A DNA stretch of 64,000 nucleotides from Amyelois transitella (GCF_032362555.1 NC_083507.1:1677001-1741000); one strand, 5' to 3'; positions 11,912 through 26,592 are shown, counted from the first letter of the stretch. Notes: a model not told the origin generated them from the letters alone. Program-made: numbers and translations.

Positions 11912-12177
11912 TGCCTATATATGCCGTGTGGTTCCCGGCACCAATAAAAAGAATAGGACCACTCCATCTCGTTCCCATGGATGTCGTAAAAGGTGACTAA
12001 GGGATAGGCTTGTAAACTTGGGATTCTTCTTTTAGGCGATGGGCTAGCAACCCGTCACTATTTGAATCTCAATTCTATCATTAAGCCAAACAGCTGAACG
12101 TGGCCTATCAGTCTTTTCAAGACTGTTGGCTCTGTCTACCCCGTAAGGGATAAAGACGTGATCATATGCATGTATGT
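11912..12177 (+). mobile_element. S1, full length with target duplication
   Basis: Flanked by AATATAGTACCA at 11900-11911 and 12178-12189 (12 bp, perfect). The tail is TATGCATGTATGT. This fixes both ends of the family. Confidence 0.93.
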
Positions 12178-12189
12178 AATATAGTACCA

Positions 12190-13385
12190 CTTTGTTAAAC
12201 GCCATATAAGAAAATTTTAAAGTAACTTTCCTACCTATTTAAATTTATTGCTGATTAAACCGAACATAGCCTTCGAGTGTTGAGTTTGTCTTGCCCAGCC
12301 CGTAAGGAATAAGGGCGTGATGTTTATTATGGTATATTATACGTTTGAGGTTATTTATTAGAACGAGGTATACCAATTTATGTTTACCAACTTACCAGGT
12401 ATGTAGTAATTAATCAAGACGCCTGGCACCTTGCTGAACTGGGTCAAAAATTCCAAGTGTGAACCGTCGGAAAAACTCAATTAATACTTGTCAAAAGTTG
12501 AGCGATTCCGTTACTTTGGAACTTAACGATATAAATTTCGTTTTAGTAACTTTTTTATTGTAAGCCTTTTGTCTCGACAAAGGAATTTTCTTTTCCGTTT
12601 ATAACAAAAAGACTACATTGCATTTTTTACTACCTTTTTATTTTATACTACCATAAATAAAGATAACTGAAAAAAATAATTAAAATTTAGGTACCTACAT
12701 GTGATCGAAACCGCGGATGAGAGCTAGTCTCTTATACTTATTCAAAAAGTATACATTACTATTAATTTTGGCTAAACTACACTAAACCGCTCCAATATTC
12801 ATCTCTCCTCTCATGGGTCTACTGAAAGAGATTTCTATTGAAATAAGTAGCACTTTACTAGAATTACTGTATTAAATGGTCCTGTATATAATTTTGTGTA
12901 CATAAATTAATAAATATATCTACTAACCTTGCCCGCGACTAAGTCCGCCTTAAATCTTTTTCGAATGTCAATAAATCTTTATTACAGCAAAGTTTCCCGA
13001 AAATCCGTTTAGAAGTCAGTAGATATTGCGTGACAAGTAACACACATCCTGATAAACTTTCGCATTTATGATATTAGTATGAAGGAAGAAAGATATTGCT
13101 ATTACCTCATTAGGTATATTTATATGTTATGAAAGCGAAAATTACTGTAATCTTGTCGAATGAACGCCGTTTAGGTATCTTTATGACTACAATTTACATC
13201 GCAAACGATCTTATTCAAAAAATCGTATTTGCTATCATGATCTGTCTGACAGTGATATTTCAATGATATACAAGAAATAATATCTCACTTTCTAGTAACG
13301 GAGAATTTCGGAGACTTATTTTTTCTGAATTTGTTTTGCACCTACAGCATTTTTATAAGTCTTAGATAGTAATTCTATGTAGCCG
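12190..13385. other. No gene recognised
   Basis: AT-rich. Short Helitron-like scraps near 12930 (GCCCGCGACTAAGTCCGC) are possible. Confidence 0.45.
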
Positions 13386-13389
13386 TGTG

Positions 13390-13545
13390 CCTATGACCAC
13401 GATCAGTGCCGTGGTATAAGTCAGGTTTACTTACAGGTTTAGGTTTATTACCTCCAAAAAAAGGTGAGTGAAAGTTTCACCCGCATTTTCTTGGAGGTTA
13501 GACCCGGTTCCTTCACCGTGAAACAATTTCACAATTTTCAAAATT
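13390..13545 (+). repeat. Dispersed repeat fragment
   Basis: Shares GACCACGATC, AAGTCAGGTTTAC and a following TTTC/CACTGTGA-rich part with 14745-14975, 34370-34475 and 36905-37045. Probably the 3' part of a retroelement. Confidence 0.4.
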
Positions 13546-13970
13546 TCACTGTGAAACAATGGATCATATTACGAACGTTGACAAGGTACTAATGTTTTTG
13601 ATCGAGCAAGCGAGGCGAGTCAGTTTTCCCAACCAAATTTGGGTGAAAATATATTTTTTTGTTAAATATATAAGTAAATATTTATTGAGTGAAGTTTGTA
13701 GAGTTTTTAAGATCGTAGGGAATCAAAATCGGTTAAGTAATAGATAGATTTATTGCACGATGAGAGTAAAACATACAAAACAGATAAAGATGGTACAAAG
13801 GCGGACTTATCGCTAAGGCAATCTCTTCCAGTCAACCTTTGGTTTTCGAAGCTTAAAGTTCGCGACGTAGAGACCTTCACTCTCGTTCTAACTTCAGTAA
13901 ACCTCAAATAGACTCACCACACGACATATGTATATCATCATCATCATCTATTGATCATTCTGTGCACCAG

Positions 13971-16719
13971 GTACTGCAAACGAGGCCGGTGAGCATGGTG
14001 GTGCAGTGGAGCGAAGTCCGCACCGCCTGGCAGGACAGCGACTTCATCACGGAGTGCCTCTGCTGGCACAACGTGTACCGGCAGCGGCACGGCTCCCCGC
14101 AGCTTTATATGGCGCCGGAGGTTATTTATTTATTTATTCTTTATTGTACATACATACATACATAAGGTCTAGTCTATATCCCTTGTGGGGTAGACAGAGC
14201 CAACAGTCTTGAAAAGACTGATAGGCCACGTTCAGCTATTTGGCTTAATGATAGAATTGAGATTCAAATAGTGACAGGTTGCTAGCCCATCGCCTAAAAA
14301 AAGAATCCCAAGTTTGTAAGCCTATCCCTTAGTCGCCTTTTACGACATCCATAGGAAAGAGATGGAGTGGTCCTATTCTTTTTTGTACTGGTGCCGGGAA
14401 CCACACGGCATTCTTTATTGTAACAATTACAATTTGTAAAGTACAATTGGCGGACTTAATGCTAATAACATTATCTAACAGTCTACCATTGGGTTAAGCG
14501 GAGAACCTTTGTGTGGGTGATTTGTGGGTGGTTATATTTTTTGCTTGTACCAACTTTAAAGAGTACCCGATACCGAAGCGTGCATGAAGAGTTATGAATG
14601 TGGAGGCGAAGGAAGTATGCAGAGATCGTGGCAGGTGGAATGATGTACCTAGTCTCTAGATCTATCTTTAGTCCCTAAGGGAAAAAGGCGTGATTTTATG
14701 TATGCATGTACCAACTTCACAAAATTTAACGTATATTATTGGTCGTCTGTTTGTCCTGCTTATGTCCTCTCTGGGGCTTCTTTCCTGGTATGACCACGAT
14801 CCAGGTATTGCTCATACCTGGATCGTCAATCAAGTAGGTATAAACAAAAGGCGACTGCCGTCTGACCTCCGTAACCTAGTCGATATTGGAACATGATTAG
14901 TTATCTGAATGTGAAGTTTTCCCCACGATGTTTTCCCTCACTGTAAGAGCATCTCATTCAGTACATCAAATAGGTTGGGGTTAAGGCTTGGATATATTAT
15001 AAAAAAATCTTCCAGTGAACGCCGGTTAATTATTAAAAGCTCCGGTTGGGTCATAAATGTGAAATTATATAAAAAAAATTAAAAACTATCGCGAAATGTG
15101 GTTCTGATTTAAAATAAGGGATCTAGATATTTAGGGAGAGTACTCTCTAAATCCCGATAGATTCTAAATAGATCTCTAATTCTAAATTAGTTAGTAGTTC
15201 ACCTTATGTTCATCATACCAGTGTTCATCAATTCCATTTCAGCTGTGTGACTACGCGCAAGCCTGGGCGAACCACCTCGCCCACACCAACAAGTTTCACT
15301 ACAGGAATGATCGTGATGTCGGCCAGAACCTCTACCAGCGCCCTGTGAGCGCGCTACAGCCTGACGTCACTGGTAGGAATCCCCATTACCGCCTTAATAA
15401 GTAACTCATTAATAATTAGCATATGTAGCTTTGATAGATATAAATCTAGCTCATAATATCCTCTTTCTAACATTTCAAAGAGGGACAAAATCCGCCTAAA
15501 ACTTTCCGAGATAAGCGCATACATACAGACTGAGAAAATAGAGGGGCCTTATGTAGTGATAAAAAAAAAGACAATAAGAGCAAGAAAACTAAATTTTCCA
15601 GCGACAAAGAGATCACATACATTTATCTGTAAATATCTAGTTTTATAATTGATCATTGCTTAGTGCATCAATTAAAAAAATATGAAAGTAAACAAAGACG
15701 CAGAATATTCGTAGCGTCTACGATGTGCTATGTGCACCTTGTATAATCGACTTACTTTCGTACGAGGACCCTGTTAAGCAGGAAAAAAAATAAAATTAAG
15801 TATGTATTATGATTATTCCTTATTTTTATACTAACTACTAATATATTTTTGTACTTTTTAGGGCAAGAAGTGTCCTCTTACTGGTACGCGGCCGTTCGAC
15901 AGTACAACTTTTTCAAGGAGTCAGATGTGCTACACGCCAATGTCAATGCAGGTAAATGCTGGTCTAGATATTCATGTTCCTTGATGTTTAACTAGCTATT
16001 AGGAAACCTTAACAAAATTTGCTGTTGGCAAAGGGAGATTTTCATTACGTAGGTACCTACTTTTTGTCTGTAGACGTACACTTTGATTATGTATGAGAAA
16101 GTCAAAGGATACAATTATTATTTGCATTGATTTCACTCCTATAACGAATGTTCTATTTTATTTTCAATCCAAATTTGCCTATATCTACTAAATTTTTCTT
16201 AATCTATACTAATATTATAAAGCTGAAGAGTTTGTTTGTTTGTTTGAACGCGCTAATCTCAGAAACTACTGGTTCGAATTTAATTTTTTTTTTGTGTTGA
16301 ATAGACCATTTATCGAGGAAGGCGTTAGGCTATATAACATCACGCTGCAACTATAAGGAGTGAAGTTATAATGGAAAATGTAAAAAAAAACCGGGGAAAA
16401 TTATTCATCCTTGAGGGCTTCAAACGCGGACGAAGTTGCGGGCACAGCTAGTAAATTCTATAAAACTAGTCGTAAATTTAAACAAACTCCCGCATATATC
16501 ACGGCCTCCCAAACTTTTCCACCGCCAGGCCACTTCACCCAAATGGTATGGGTGGCTACCCGGTTCTTCGGCGTGGGGAAGGCCCGCTCCCGCGCCGGCA
16601 AGGTCATCGTCGTCGCCAACTACTCTCCACCCGGGAACCTGTCGGGTCAGTTCGAGACCAACGTCCTGCCGCCGCTTCCCGAGACCTTCCCCGACCTGCC
16701 GCCCCCGCCACAGCACTGA
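13971..16719 (+). CDS. CAP-domain protein, GAPR-1/GLIPR2-like (5' end not found)
   Basis: Four exons join in frame: 13971-14120, 15243-15372, 15862-15951 and 16529-16719 (stop TGA). The joined product is about 187 residues, close to a whole GAPR-1-type protein. CAP (SCP/TAPS) proteins share a sandwich fold; the GAPR-1 branch is membrane- and Golgi-associated, while most others are secreted. Visible landmarks are the first-helix motif CWHNVYRQRHG, the signature GHFTQMVWVATR with its conserved His, the Gly-Val-Gly-Lys stretch, and ANYSPPGN near the C-terminus; the tail is proline-rich (PDLPPPPQH). The usual Gly-Glu-Asn is Gly-Gln-Asn here, so one of the four CAP-cavity residues (the Glu) is replaced. 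Exon 1 follows a good acceptor (TGTGCACCAG), so an upstream exon probably exists; an in-frame ATG at 13995 is an alternative start. No signal peptide is visible. The intron 1 donor is weak (GAG|GTTATT). It could be the last domain of a longer multi-CAP protein. Confidence 0.85.
14149..14409 (-). mobile_element. S1, full length with target duplication, in CAP intron 1
   Basis: Flanked by ATTCTTTATTGTA at 14136-14148 and 14410-14422. It lies 28 bases after the exon 1 donor. Confidence 0.93.
14557..14706 (+). mobile_element. RTE 3' fragment with target duplication
   Basis: 5'-truncated 150-bp piece ending GGAAAAAGGCGTGATTTTATG. Flanked by TGTACCAACTT at 14546-14556 and 14707-14717. Confidence 0.85.
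14745..14975 (+). repeat. Dispersed repeat fragment
   Basis: Contains GACCACGATCCAGG and TTTTCCCTCACTGTAAGAGC, shared with 36905-37045 and 13390-13545. Confidence 0.45.
16203..16451 (+). mobile_element. H1 Helitron-like, complete, in CAP intron 3
   Basis: Starts TCTATACTAATATTATAAAG, ends with the hairpin and CAGCTAG, with flanking host A and T. It ends 78 bases before exon 4 of the CAP gene. Confidence 0.88.
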
Positions 16720-18180
16720 CGAGTGTCCATCCGTGGCAGGAGGATCAAAATCGACGCCACGTATCAGAAGTAGGCTAAAAGATTGACCGAAAGTCTGGAT
16801 AAATTCAGATTTTGGTCGGTTCTCCTTCTTCCCCCCGGCGTTTATCCAGATTACGTCCTCACCTTTCTGGAGAGGAGCTCGGGGTGCGCCTTTATGATAT
16901 ACAATGATCCTGAAGCGCAGTAATACAAGTGCTTTGAAAATTTTTATTTAGATTTGTAAAATGGTTTAATTAGCAGGCGTGTCAAGAAGAATGTCAACAC
17001 GAGTAATTAGTTCAGTTGTTTTCGATACGTTGCGATAAATTAAAGTTCTTTTCTGAAAGGCGTCAAATATTGAATTTTAAAATTAAATGCTTTACATCAG
17101 AAAGAAAAACTTTTGTAGACACGCCTCTGGATCAGTTGATATAAAAATGCCAGTAGGGCTATTCACGAACTTGATAAGGCACAGTACTCTCTCTCTCTAA
17201 CCGTCGCTGGAACCATAGAGATGGAGAGAAAAGTTAATAAGTATGCCTTAATCGACGTTCTTGAATTAACTTTCGTCGTGAGAGTAAGTCCGCCGCGAAT
17301 ATTGGCTAGAATTTAGCATAGAAGCCTATATCATAATTACCCTTGCCGCCCACATTTACCACGATGGTAAATTGATTATATATAATGGTTGTGAAAGGTC
17401 ACATTTTAAGTGACTGGACTTTTAAATTGAACGCAGACTTGGTTTCTTTGAAACTTTATAAATTGGAATATGGCGACTAGACCGTCGCGCGCGCAGCACC
17501 AATATTGCGTTCACTTTAAACTAAATACCTAATATGCAAATTGATAACTACCCCATTTTTGGAGCAAATAAACTTAAGAAATTTCAATACAACGAAAATA
17601 TGCACAAGTTTCTAAAAAAATAACCGTTTACACTAAAATTAATTAGTGATCAGAGTTTTTATTGTGATTTATAGGTATTTATTTTGTTTCAATGTTACGC
17701 TTTACACCGTAGAATATAAATATACCTACTCGTCTTTCACATACGTAATGCTTAGGTATCAATATTTTTTTTTATTTAGATTACAAGGGTGTCACTTATA
17801 GGTATGTGCTTCTAGTATGCACTTATTCCATTTGACTTAATTCAGACGTCCTAATTCAGATATGTGAAATGGCATTTAGTAATTACCTTAATGCTATTAA
17901 ATTGTCTGAATAAGTTACTGAATCTAGCTAGAACGTTTGAATATCCAGTCAAATGAGGAAGGCTTTTTATGATAAAAACTATTAAGAACCCCTAGACAGT
18001 CCAGCTCTTAGATCATATATTGCGATTAACTCAAAGTTCTCGGAAAAATGGTAACATTACTTGATTGTTAGCCGAACTATAAATATATTGACTATCGGTG
18101 GTTTGAAATAATCAATAAACCTATCGATTCTCAATTACAATTATAACAATAACTGCAATCCTGTCTATAAGAAAAATGAA
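16720..18180. other. CAP gene 3' flank, no further gene recognised
   Basis: The first AATAAA I see on this strand is near 17567; no nearer poly(A) signal was found. The rest is AT-rich. A 9-bp inverted pair CATTTGACT/AGTCAAATG spans about 17828-17955. Confidence 0.4.
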
Positions 18181-18185
18181 AGAAG

Positions 18186-18342
18186 AATAGTTTTTTTTTT
18201 CATAATTGGATACAAGTTATCACTTATTGACGTCACATCATCTAAATCTAATTATCACTACTACCGCTTCCAAAGCGCATGTGTGGAAGAAGCCGCGGAA
18301 CAAACTACACTGCAGCTTTTTCACCGAACGTCAATTATAGTT
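18186..18342 (-). mobile_element. L2-related 3' end
   Basis: T-run, TTGACGTCACATCATCTAAA, CCGCTTCCAAAGCGCATGTG and AACTACACTGCAGC in antisense. Confidence 0.75.
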
Positions 18343-20980
18343 ATTGCAATAAAAGTCATAAAGATGATTCTCATTAGTGCGAGTGGAGGCCGGAGGCGGA
18401 CGGTATTTAGACTACTGAGTAATTTAGGTATCTGCATGATACCTATATTACATCTAGTGTTTCTAACTAAAACCGTGATGGACGAGCAGGCCCGAATGAG
18501 TCAAGAATCATATCACTACATAGTATAAAGCAAAGTCGCTTCCCGCGTCTGTATGTATGCTTATATCTCTAAAACTACACAACGGATTTTGATGCGGTTT
18601 TTTTTTATAAATATGTAGAGTGATTCAGGAGGAAGGTTTATATGTATAAATTCACGGGTGGCTACTGTGTAATATGAATAGCCAAACCTGTGCTCCGTCA
18701 GTGCCATGAACACGACGCGCTCTAATGAGAATTCTTAAAGATAATGTTCGTAACGCCTAATTTTAAGACAGAAACACCAAAGTACCATGTCCAAGCCACA
18801 GTCCAATTTGGCTTCTAGCATAGTCAATTAGTTTATATAAGAACATCGGTTGTTTTTGCCTGAGCTTGTGATTTTTATAACAATTTTTAGATGTTAACAC
18901 AATTTGACGCACATCGATATAAGTCAAGGAGCTTATAACAGAATACACTTTTTGTTATTTTTTATTTTCTCCATATCGATTGACATTTTCGTTATATTAT
19001 TTTTATTGGACAAAGAACCTATGATATGTTCCAGATTACACTCTCAGTTTTGTCTAAAGGTTCAACTGGAATAGAATTGTACACTATTTTAGGTGCAATA
19101 AAGTTTAAATAAATAAATGTCCCGAACTGCAACAAAATTTTGAGTTTGTTTGCTTGTTCCTATATATCTATCGTAGCAGACTTAGTTTTAAGCTCCTTGT
19201 TATAGAATAGATTCATGCTTCCTGCCATAGTTTTATAAATTTCCCATTGAAAGCTTTCGTGCTTTAAATAGTACCAGTCACTAAGACGTGTTGTACCACA
19301 TAATATGTAATTGTAGCAGTTAGTTTCTGATAAGGTATTTATTTAATTCATAAAATTTAACAACTCGTCATAAACAAAAATTACAGCATTGAACAACAAA
19401 AATGTTATACATAATTTTATTAGAATTTGTTTAAGAAATTCAGATTCCGAACATTGTATACTTAAAATTCGTAATAAAATACCTTATAAGTAGTACATAA
19501 TTATACTCTTAAGTTACTTAATCCCGTTCATAATTTTTGTAATAAACCCGTCTTCCTATGAGGTTGATGATATTATATTATATGTACATTTGTTAAGTTT
19601 TTCCTGATATTGAAAATTTGTATTCATATTGTATATCACAAGCGTTTTCCAATAAATTGTTATAAAATAATTTTATAAATAAATCTTTGGCAGTTATAAT
19701 AATATAGTAAATAAGCATGTAATTGGATAAACATGAGAGAAAAATGCTATTAATTATGATAAAATATACCTTGAAAATGTAAACAAATTTAATTGTGAAA
19801 AATTGGGACTCTATATTAGATTTTTAATTTTTTTTTTTTCCTTGGGCTCCTTTTATTGATATGAAAAGGAGGTATAGACAAAGCCTTTAAATCATAAATC
19901 TTTCAAAATGTAACCTTATTTGTACTTGTTGTATGTTAATATTGTAATAATAACACGCCCTTCCTTTTTTTTTTTCAAAATATGTAAAGAACAGAAAATA
20001 CTATTTTAATTATCAATTTAATTTTGTATATGACATACCATTGTTTGGCTATGCTTGTAGTATGTTGGGAAGAATTGTTAATACACGTCAACACCGCACA
20101 TTACATCAATTAATCAATTACGTACAAAGTATATTAGGATTTATTGCTGTTGAATATATTGCTTAATATGTAAACTCAGGATAATATAATCAAAAAAGTT
20201 TTTATGTGGTAATGTAATCAAGAGTTTCAAATGGTGAATATAATAAAAATGAACAGCTGATAATGAAACCCTGGCCTTAATGATATTTTGTGTGCCAAAA
20301 GAAATTAGAATGAGCCTAAACTCCACATAGATATTTTAGCAATAGTTAAGTATATGCGTTGAACCATGTTAAAATATTAGATGGCTAGTGTCGTCCTGAT
20401 TTTGGATGTAGTGTAATGAGTCCAACATTATTGATTTAATTGATCAATGGCTGTGAATTGTTAACTGTTATTATTAGTACAGAAACGGCTTGGCAATATT
20501 TTTAGTGAAATAAATGATTGAGTAAAATAAAATGTTATATTATTTGACGTTCACCATTAACGTAGACCATTTTAGTATTTTTGTAACAATAGTAAGTGAA
20601 AGGTGATGTTCCTGAGGACACACTTACAGCGTATACTTGGCAGAACGAATACTACCTTCCACCTTAACTAAGACATCAGAAACACTTTTATAATTTTTAC
20701 AAACTTGTGCATGTGTCATCTAAAACAACATAACTGATTTTCTTGTCACATGAAATTAAAAATTCTATTGAAAGATTCTGCATACCTTTTTAGTTTTATA
20801 AAATTCAGACTTGCTCTTCAAAAGTTATCACATTACAAATATATATACAAAAAATGTATTTTTGCCCCAAGACCATTGGCAAACCACAATAAGAGAATTT
20901 ATGACACTAGTTTTTATACAAGATAGTGTAAGAAGCAAACAATATAGTTTCAGGTTTATGTTATGCTACATATAATAGCA
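18343..20980. other. AT-rich region, no gene recognised
   Basis: Long AT-rich stretch with scattered AATAAA motifs (for example about 19097). It could include an untranslated region of an unseen gene, but no coding exon is supported. Confidence 0.45.
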
Positions 20981-21196
20981 CTAGCTGGACCCGCAACTTT
21001 GTCCGCGTGGAATAGTTATTATGGGCATCATTAAAGCTTGAAGCCCTCAAGGAGGAATAATATTGTTTCTTGGCTTCTAATAGTTGCAGTGTGATGATCA
21101 ATAGCCTAGCCTTCCTCGATAAATGGTCTATTCGACACAAAAAGAATTTTTCAATTCGGACCAGTAGTTCCTGAGATAAGCGCATTCAAACAAACA
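20981..21196 (-). mobile_element. H1 Helitron-like, 5'-truncated
   Basis: Starts CTAGCTGGACCCGCAACTTT and runs to GCGCATTCAAACAAAC. Confidence 0.8.
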
Positions 21197-21307
21197 ATAG
21201 ATTGGGCATCATTAGGCATTTCATTTTCAATTATGAGAAATACTGTAGGTTGAAAATAGGGTTAAGCTTGGAACTGCTTATAAAAACTTCAAGAATTAAT
21301 TATAAAA

Positions 21308-21313
21308 TTTATT
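21308..21313 (-). terminator. Poly(A) signal for RPB9
   Basis: AATAAA on the minus strand, 38 bases after the RPB9 stop. Confidence 0.7.
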
Positions 21314-21351
21314 GTTCTTAAGAATTATTATAATAATATTAATGCAAACTC

Positions 21352-21732
21352 TTACTCAGTCCATCTATGCTTACAACTGGTACACACATAATATAGTCTC
21401 ATCTCTTCTTCGGCACGTCTTGTTTGGCCCTGGAAGAACACTGCTTCTCTGTGGCTGCATTTGGGACACATGTGATCCTTGGTGCGCGGCAATGTGGGAT
21501 CACTCACGACGTCTGGGTTTATATGTGTCAGTTCATCTACTTCGTGCATAATTTTGTTCACATAAACACAATTTGAATCAGCCAGCTGCTTGTAGTCACA
21601 GTTTCGGCAAGCGTATAATAAAACTTTGTTGTTTTTATCTTCGCGCGGGTATAACATGTTGTTGCATTCTAGGCAAAATTGGATGCCAACATAGCCCGGA
21701 CCGCCGTCCTTTCTACCTAGGTTGAGGGTCAT
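21352..21732 (-). CDS. RpII15: RNA polymerase II subunit RPB9
   Basis: A single uninterrupted frame of 126 residues, against about 125 in other animals, so it appears complete. RPB9 is a small Pol II subunit at the jaw of the enzyme and contributes to transcript cleavage with TFIIS, proofreading and start-site choice. The N-terminal zinc ribbon has Cys20-x2-Cys23 and Cys42-x2-Cys45; the C-terminal TFIIS-like ribbon has Cys89-x2-Cys92 and Cys117-x2-Cys120. The family hallmarks [28 protein letters not shown] and the terminal HRWTE are all present. The first eleven residues are not conserved, as expected. The gene has no intron in its coding part, a poly(A) signal 38 bases past the stop, and points away from RpS23. 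All eight zinc ligands are present, so it is unlikely to be a processed pseudogene. Confidence 0.97.
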   Translation of the reverse strand: MTLNLGRKDGGPGYVGIQFCLECNNMLYPREDKNNKVLLYACRNCDYKQLADSNCVYVNKIMHEVDELTHINPDVVSDPTLPRTKDHMCPKCSHREAVFFQGQTRRAEEEMRLYYVCTSCKHRWTE

Positions 21733-21919
21733 TCCGACGCTCGAACGGTATAAATATAAAACTGATATAAAATAGGTACGATAAAAAATTACTAGAACAA
21801 TGATTTTGCTGATACGTTTCTCCTATACCGCCCAACCTCTGCGCCCAACTCGCTCGACAAAACAAACAGCTTGCAATCAGCGCTGAAACCTCCATCACAG
21901 AATTGACATTGACGTTTTT

Positions 21920-22470
21920 ATTGCCAGGTGTCCATAAACAACAAATGTAATTTTTTCTTACGAGAAGCAGACGAAGCGTATGTATGTATGGGTAGTGTGT
22001 CTCGAAACGAAAAGATTTTTATTATTTATAACTTAATTTATTTTAATCAAATATTTAAAAGTGAAACCATTTATAAAAGGGATAATAGTCACAACCTTAT
22101 GAAAAATTTTTGGTTATTTATGAACTCGCCCTAAGAATGATGTGACCCTCAGTTTTGTCACTGTCCCCAAATACTAACAATACGTACAATTATTTAATAT
22201 TTTATGCAAAGTATTAAGAAATAATTTTATTTCTTTTTCTGTAAATATGTTTTCTTATGTTTATTATGCTTAAATTTATTTGGGGTAATGATACCTTTTA
22301 ATATAAAACGAATTTAAATACTATAATTGCAATATAATATGATATAAAAAATTAAAAAATTACAAATTCAAGAACATAATTTTTTATTCATTTTTAAAAG
22401 CGTCACTTTCGGACATCATCCGCTATTTATATATTTTTTGCCAAAACTAAGTAATATTTTGCTGTTTTTC
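21920..22470. other. No gene recognised
   Basis: AT-rich spacer. The 68-codon open frame at 21928-22134 has no recognisable family features. Confidence 0.45.
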
Positions 22471-22472
22471 TT

Positions 22473-22850
22473 ATACATACATACATAAAATCACGCCTCT
22501 TTCCCGGAGGGGTAGGCAGAGACTACCTCTTTCCACTTGCCACGATCTCTGCATACTTCTTTCGCTTCGTCCACATTCATAACTCTCTTCATACAAGCTC
22601 GGCGGTTTCGGGTACTTTTGACCTGACCCTTTACCAGGACGTCCTTAATTTGATCAAGATACGTTCGTCTAGGTCTTCCCACTCCGACCTTTCCCTCCAC
22701 ACTCTCCTTGTATATCTGCTTAGTCAACCTGCTTTCATTCATCCTCTCCACATGACCGTACCATCTTAACATACCCTTTTCTATTCCTGTAACTACATCT
22801 TCTTTCACATCACAACATTCCCTTATCACGCAGTTCCTTATCCTGTCACA
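22473..22850 (-). pseudogene. RTE 3' end: C-terminus of a non-LTR reverse transcriptase polyprotein
   Basis: An open frame of 112 residues (22491-22829) covers the far C-terminus of a LINE ORF. It has the pattern RWYGHVERM, GVGRPRRTY, then [17 protein letters not shown] and ends SAYPSGKEA. This pattern is common to RTE-type and related LINEs. The 3' tail is (ATGT)n. The copy is 5'-truncated and carries no catalytic reverse-transcriptase motif. The clade assignment is inferred. Confidence 0.8.
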
Positions 22851-23018
22851 ATTATTTTTCTTATAACAAATAAAAATATAATAACTGGACTATATAAATA
22901 CATAAAAAATATTGTATAAAATGCAAGTTTGAAATTTTTTGCAATCGGTTCCTAAATAATGAAAATAAATCTTTTTCTTCGACGTCCTATTTTTTTGACA
23001 GTTTATTTTCCTTTGAAT

Positions 23019-23115
23019 TCCATGGGAAAGCTTGGTAAAAACATTGGTGGAGTGGTCTATTCTAAAGAATGGGAACCACCACAGATTTAAAATATTTATG
23101 TCTGTGGGAACCACA
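23019..23115 (-). mobile_element. S1 5'-end remnant, degenerate
   Basis: CCATGGGAAAG, GGAGTGGTCTATTCT and GGGAACCAC blocks, partly duplicated. Confidence 0.5.
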
Positions 23116-23310
23116 TGGTCTGGCAAGTCAAAATAAAAAAACCTAAAAAGTTTTCATGTTTCGTGAATAGACTCCGAAGCTATTTTATTGATCGAGATTG
23201 TCTTTGGATTGGATTAAATTTTGGCAACCCAAATATTTGATTCTTAATGTTGGTCAAACTGTCAAATTGAGCGCAGCAGGGGCTCGTTCACTTGGTTTGG
23301 TTGGCTGACA

Positions 23311-23353
23311 AATTCTTTTCCTATCCGTAGCCGACTGGTGTCGTGCTATCCAA
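23311..23353 (+). promoter_or_regulatory. RpS23 transcription start region with pyrimidine (TOP-like) tract
   Basis: TTCTTTTCC at 23313-23321 lies about 35 bases before the start codon. Ribosomal protein mRNAs normally start in such a tract (5'-TOP), so the 5' untranslated region is probably very short. The exact start is inferred. Confidence 0.5.
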
Positions 23354-25333
<1,980 letters not shown>

Positions 25334-25737
25334 ACAATCACTGTGATAAGGTATGGTGCATTTGAATTTGGATTTATTTAATCTAGGTTAACTATAGTGT
25401 ATTGTCAATGCATAAGCTAACCTATTTATGGTATAAATGATTATGAAAAACTAAAAAACTTAGTTACTTTTATTCCTCCTGGCTAGACCGATTCAATTCT
25501 TACCTCCCTGGAGTAGTTATAGTTGAACATGTGGTCAGTTAAAATGATGTTATTTACAATTTATTTGCTACTGCTGACTGCCGTGACGTTAAAAAATTGC
25601 TGATTTAAATTAAAATTTTAGAAGCATGTTATACTAAGTTAGATATTTTCTAATTATTTATTTTCTTTGTTACAGTGACGTGCTGAAGAATTAATATTTT
25701 CTAAGTGCAGTTTTAAAAAATGTAAAATCCAGTGCAT

Positions 25738-25743
25738 AATAAA
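25738..25743 (+). terminator. Poly(A) signal for RpS23
   Basis: AATAAA about 60 bases after the proposed 3' UTR acceptor at 25675. Confidence 0.75.
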
Positions 25744-25869
25744 TTTATGTGCGACAAATATTTGGTTTGATTCCCTTTACCCCAGCCCTTTCTAAATTTA
25801 CATTTATAAAATTCGAGTATAAAGCTAGCTAGCCCAGTGACGTCAACATTTGAGAGTACTAAGTATGAG

Positions 25870-25990
25870 GTGAAAGGCCACATTCCACTGAAGATGTGGG
25901 GAGGAGTTACTATATCCCTTGCACTTATGGCAGGTCGCATCTCTTTCTCACGGATGCCGTAAGACGAATAAGGGATTTAGCAAATGAATC
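25870..25990. mobile_element. S1 remnants, rearranged
   Basis: GAAAGGCCACATTCC (3' part, minus) is followed by CATCTCTTTCTCACGGATG (5' part, plus). Confidence 0.5.
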
Positions 25991-26119
25991 AAGTGCAGCA
26001 TTTACCATAAACGAATCTTGAGTTTAGTTCCCTTGGCAAACCTAGTTACCCAATTCGGGAGCATCTCCAGGGAGATTAATCATAGCTCGTTACATATTTT
26101 TGTCTTGTGTGCGAAAGTT

Positions 26120-26360
26120 AGGGAAGCCATTGTTATCTCTGCCGATCGGCGAGGTGCTTTGGGAGTGCCGCCGGGGTTGTGTCCGAGGCGGCTACAGCTT
26201 TGTGCCAGCACCGCTCTTTACGTGGTACCCGGATCAGCAGCATGTTAGGTGATAGCATTCGTAGTAGATAGTGATAGCAGTATCGCCGGTCGGGTAGGCA
26301 CGCATGCAGGGGCGCAATCCCCCTGAGGCGGGGGTGCGCCGAGGGCGTGCATTTCCCCAG
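26120..26360. repeat. GC-rich repeat, copy 1
   Basis: Shares GTGATAGCATT and GCATGCAGGGGCGC with 26620-26740. Family unknown. Minus-strand open frames across it are not convincing genes. Confidence 0.4.
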
Positions 26361-26365
26361 ATAAA

Positions 26366-26592
26366 ACATACATAGGTACCAACAATCTTTAAAAAACTGA
26401 GACTGAAGGTCGCCTACGTTCAGCTGTTTGGCTGAAGGATAGGATTGAGATTCAAATAGTGACAGGTTGCTCCCCTAAATGAAGAATCCCAAGTTTTTAA
26501 GCCTAACCCTTAGTCTCCTTTTACGATATCCATGGGAAAGAGATGGAGTGATCCTATTCATTTTTTTATTTGTGCCGGGAACCACGCGGCAC
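26366..26592 (-). mobile_element. S1, tail side degenerate
   Basis: Body from TTCAGCTGTTTGGCT to GTGCCGGGAACCACGCGGCAC. The 3' stem-loop is lost. Confidence 0.8.

Noticed and set aside
16420..16716. 98-codon antisense frame over the CAP gene
   Set aside because: Shadow of GC-rich coding exon 4.
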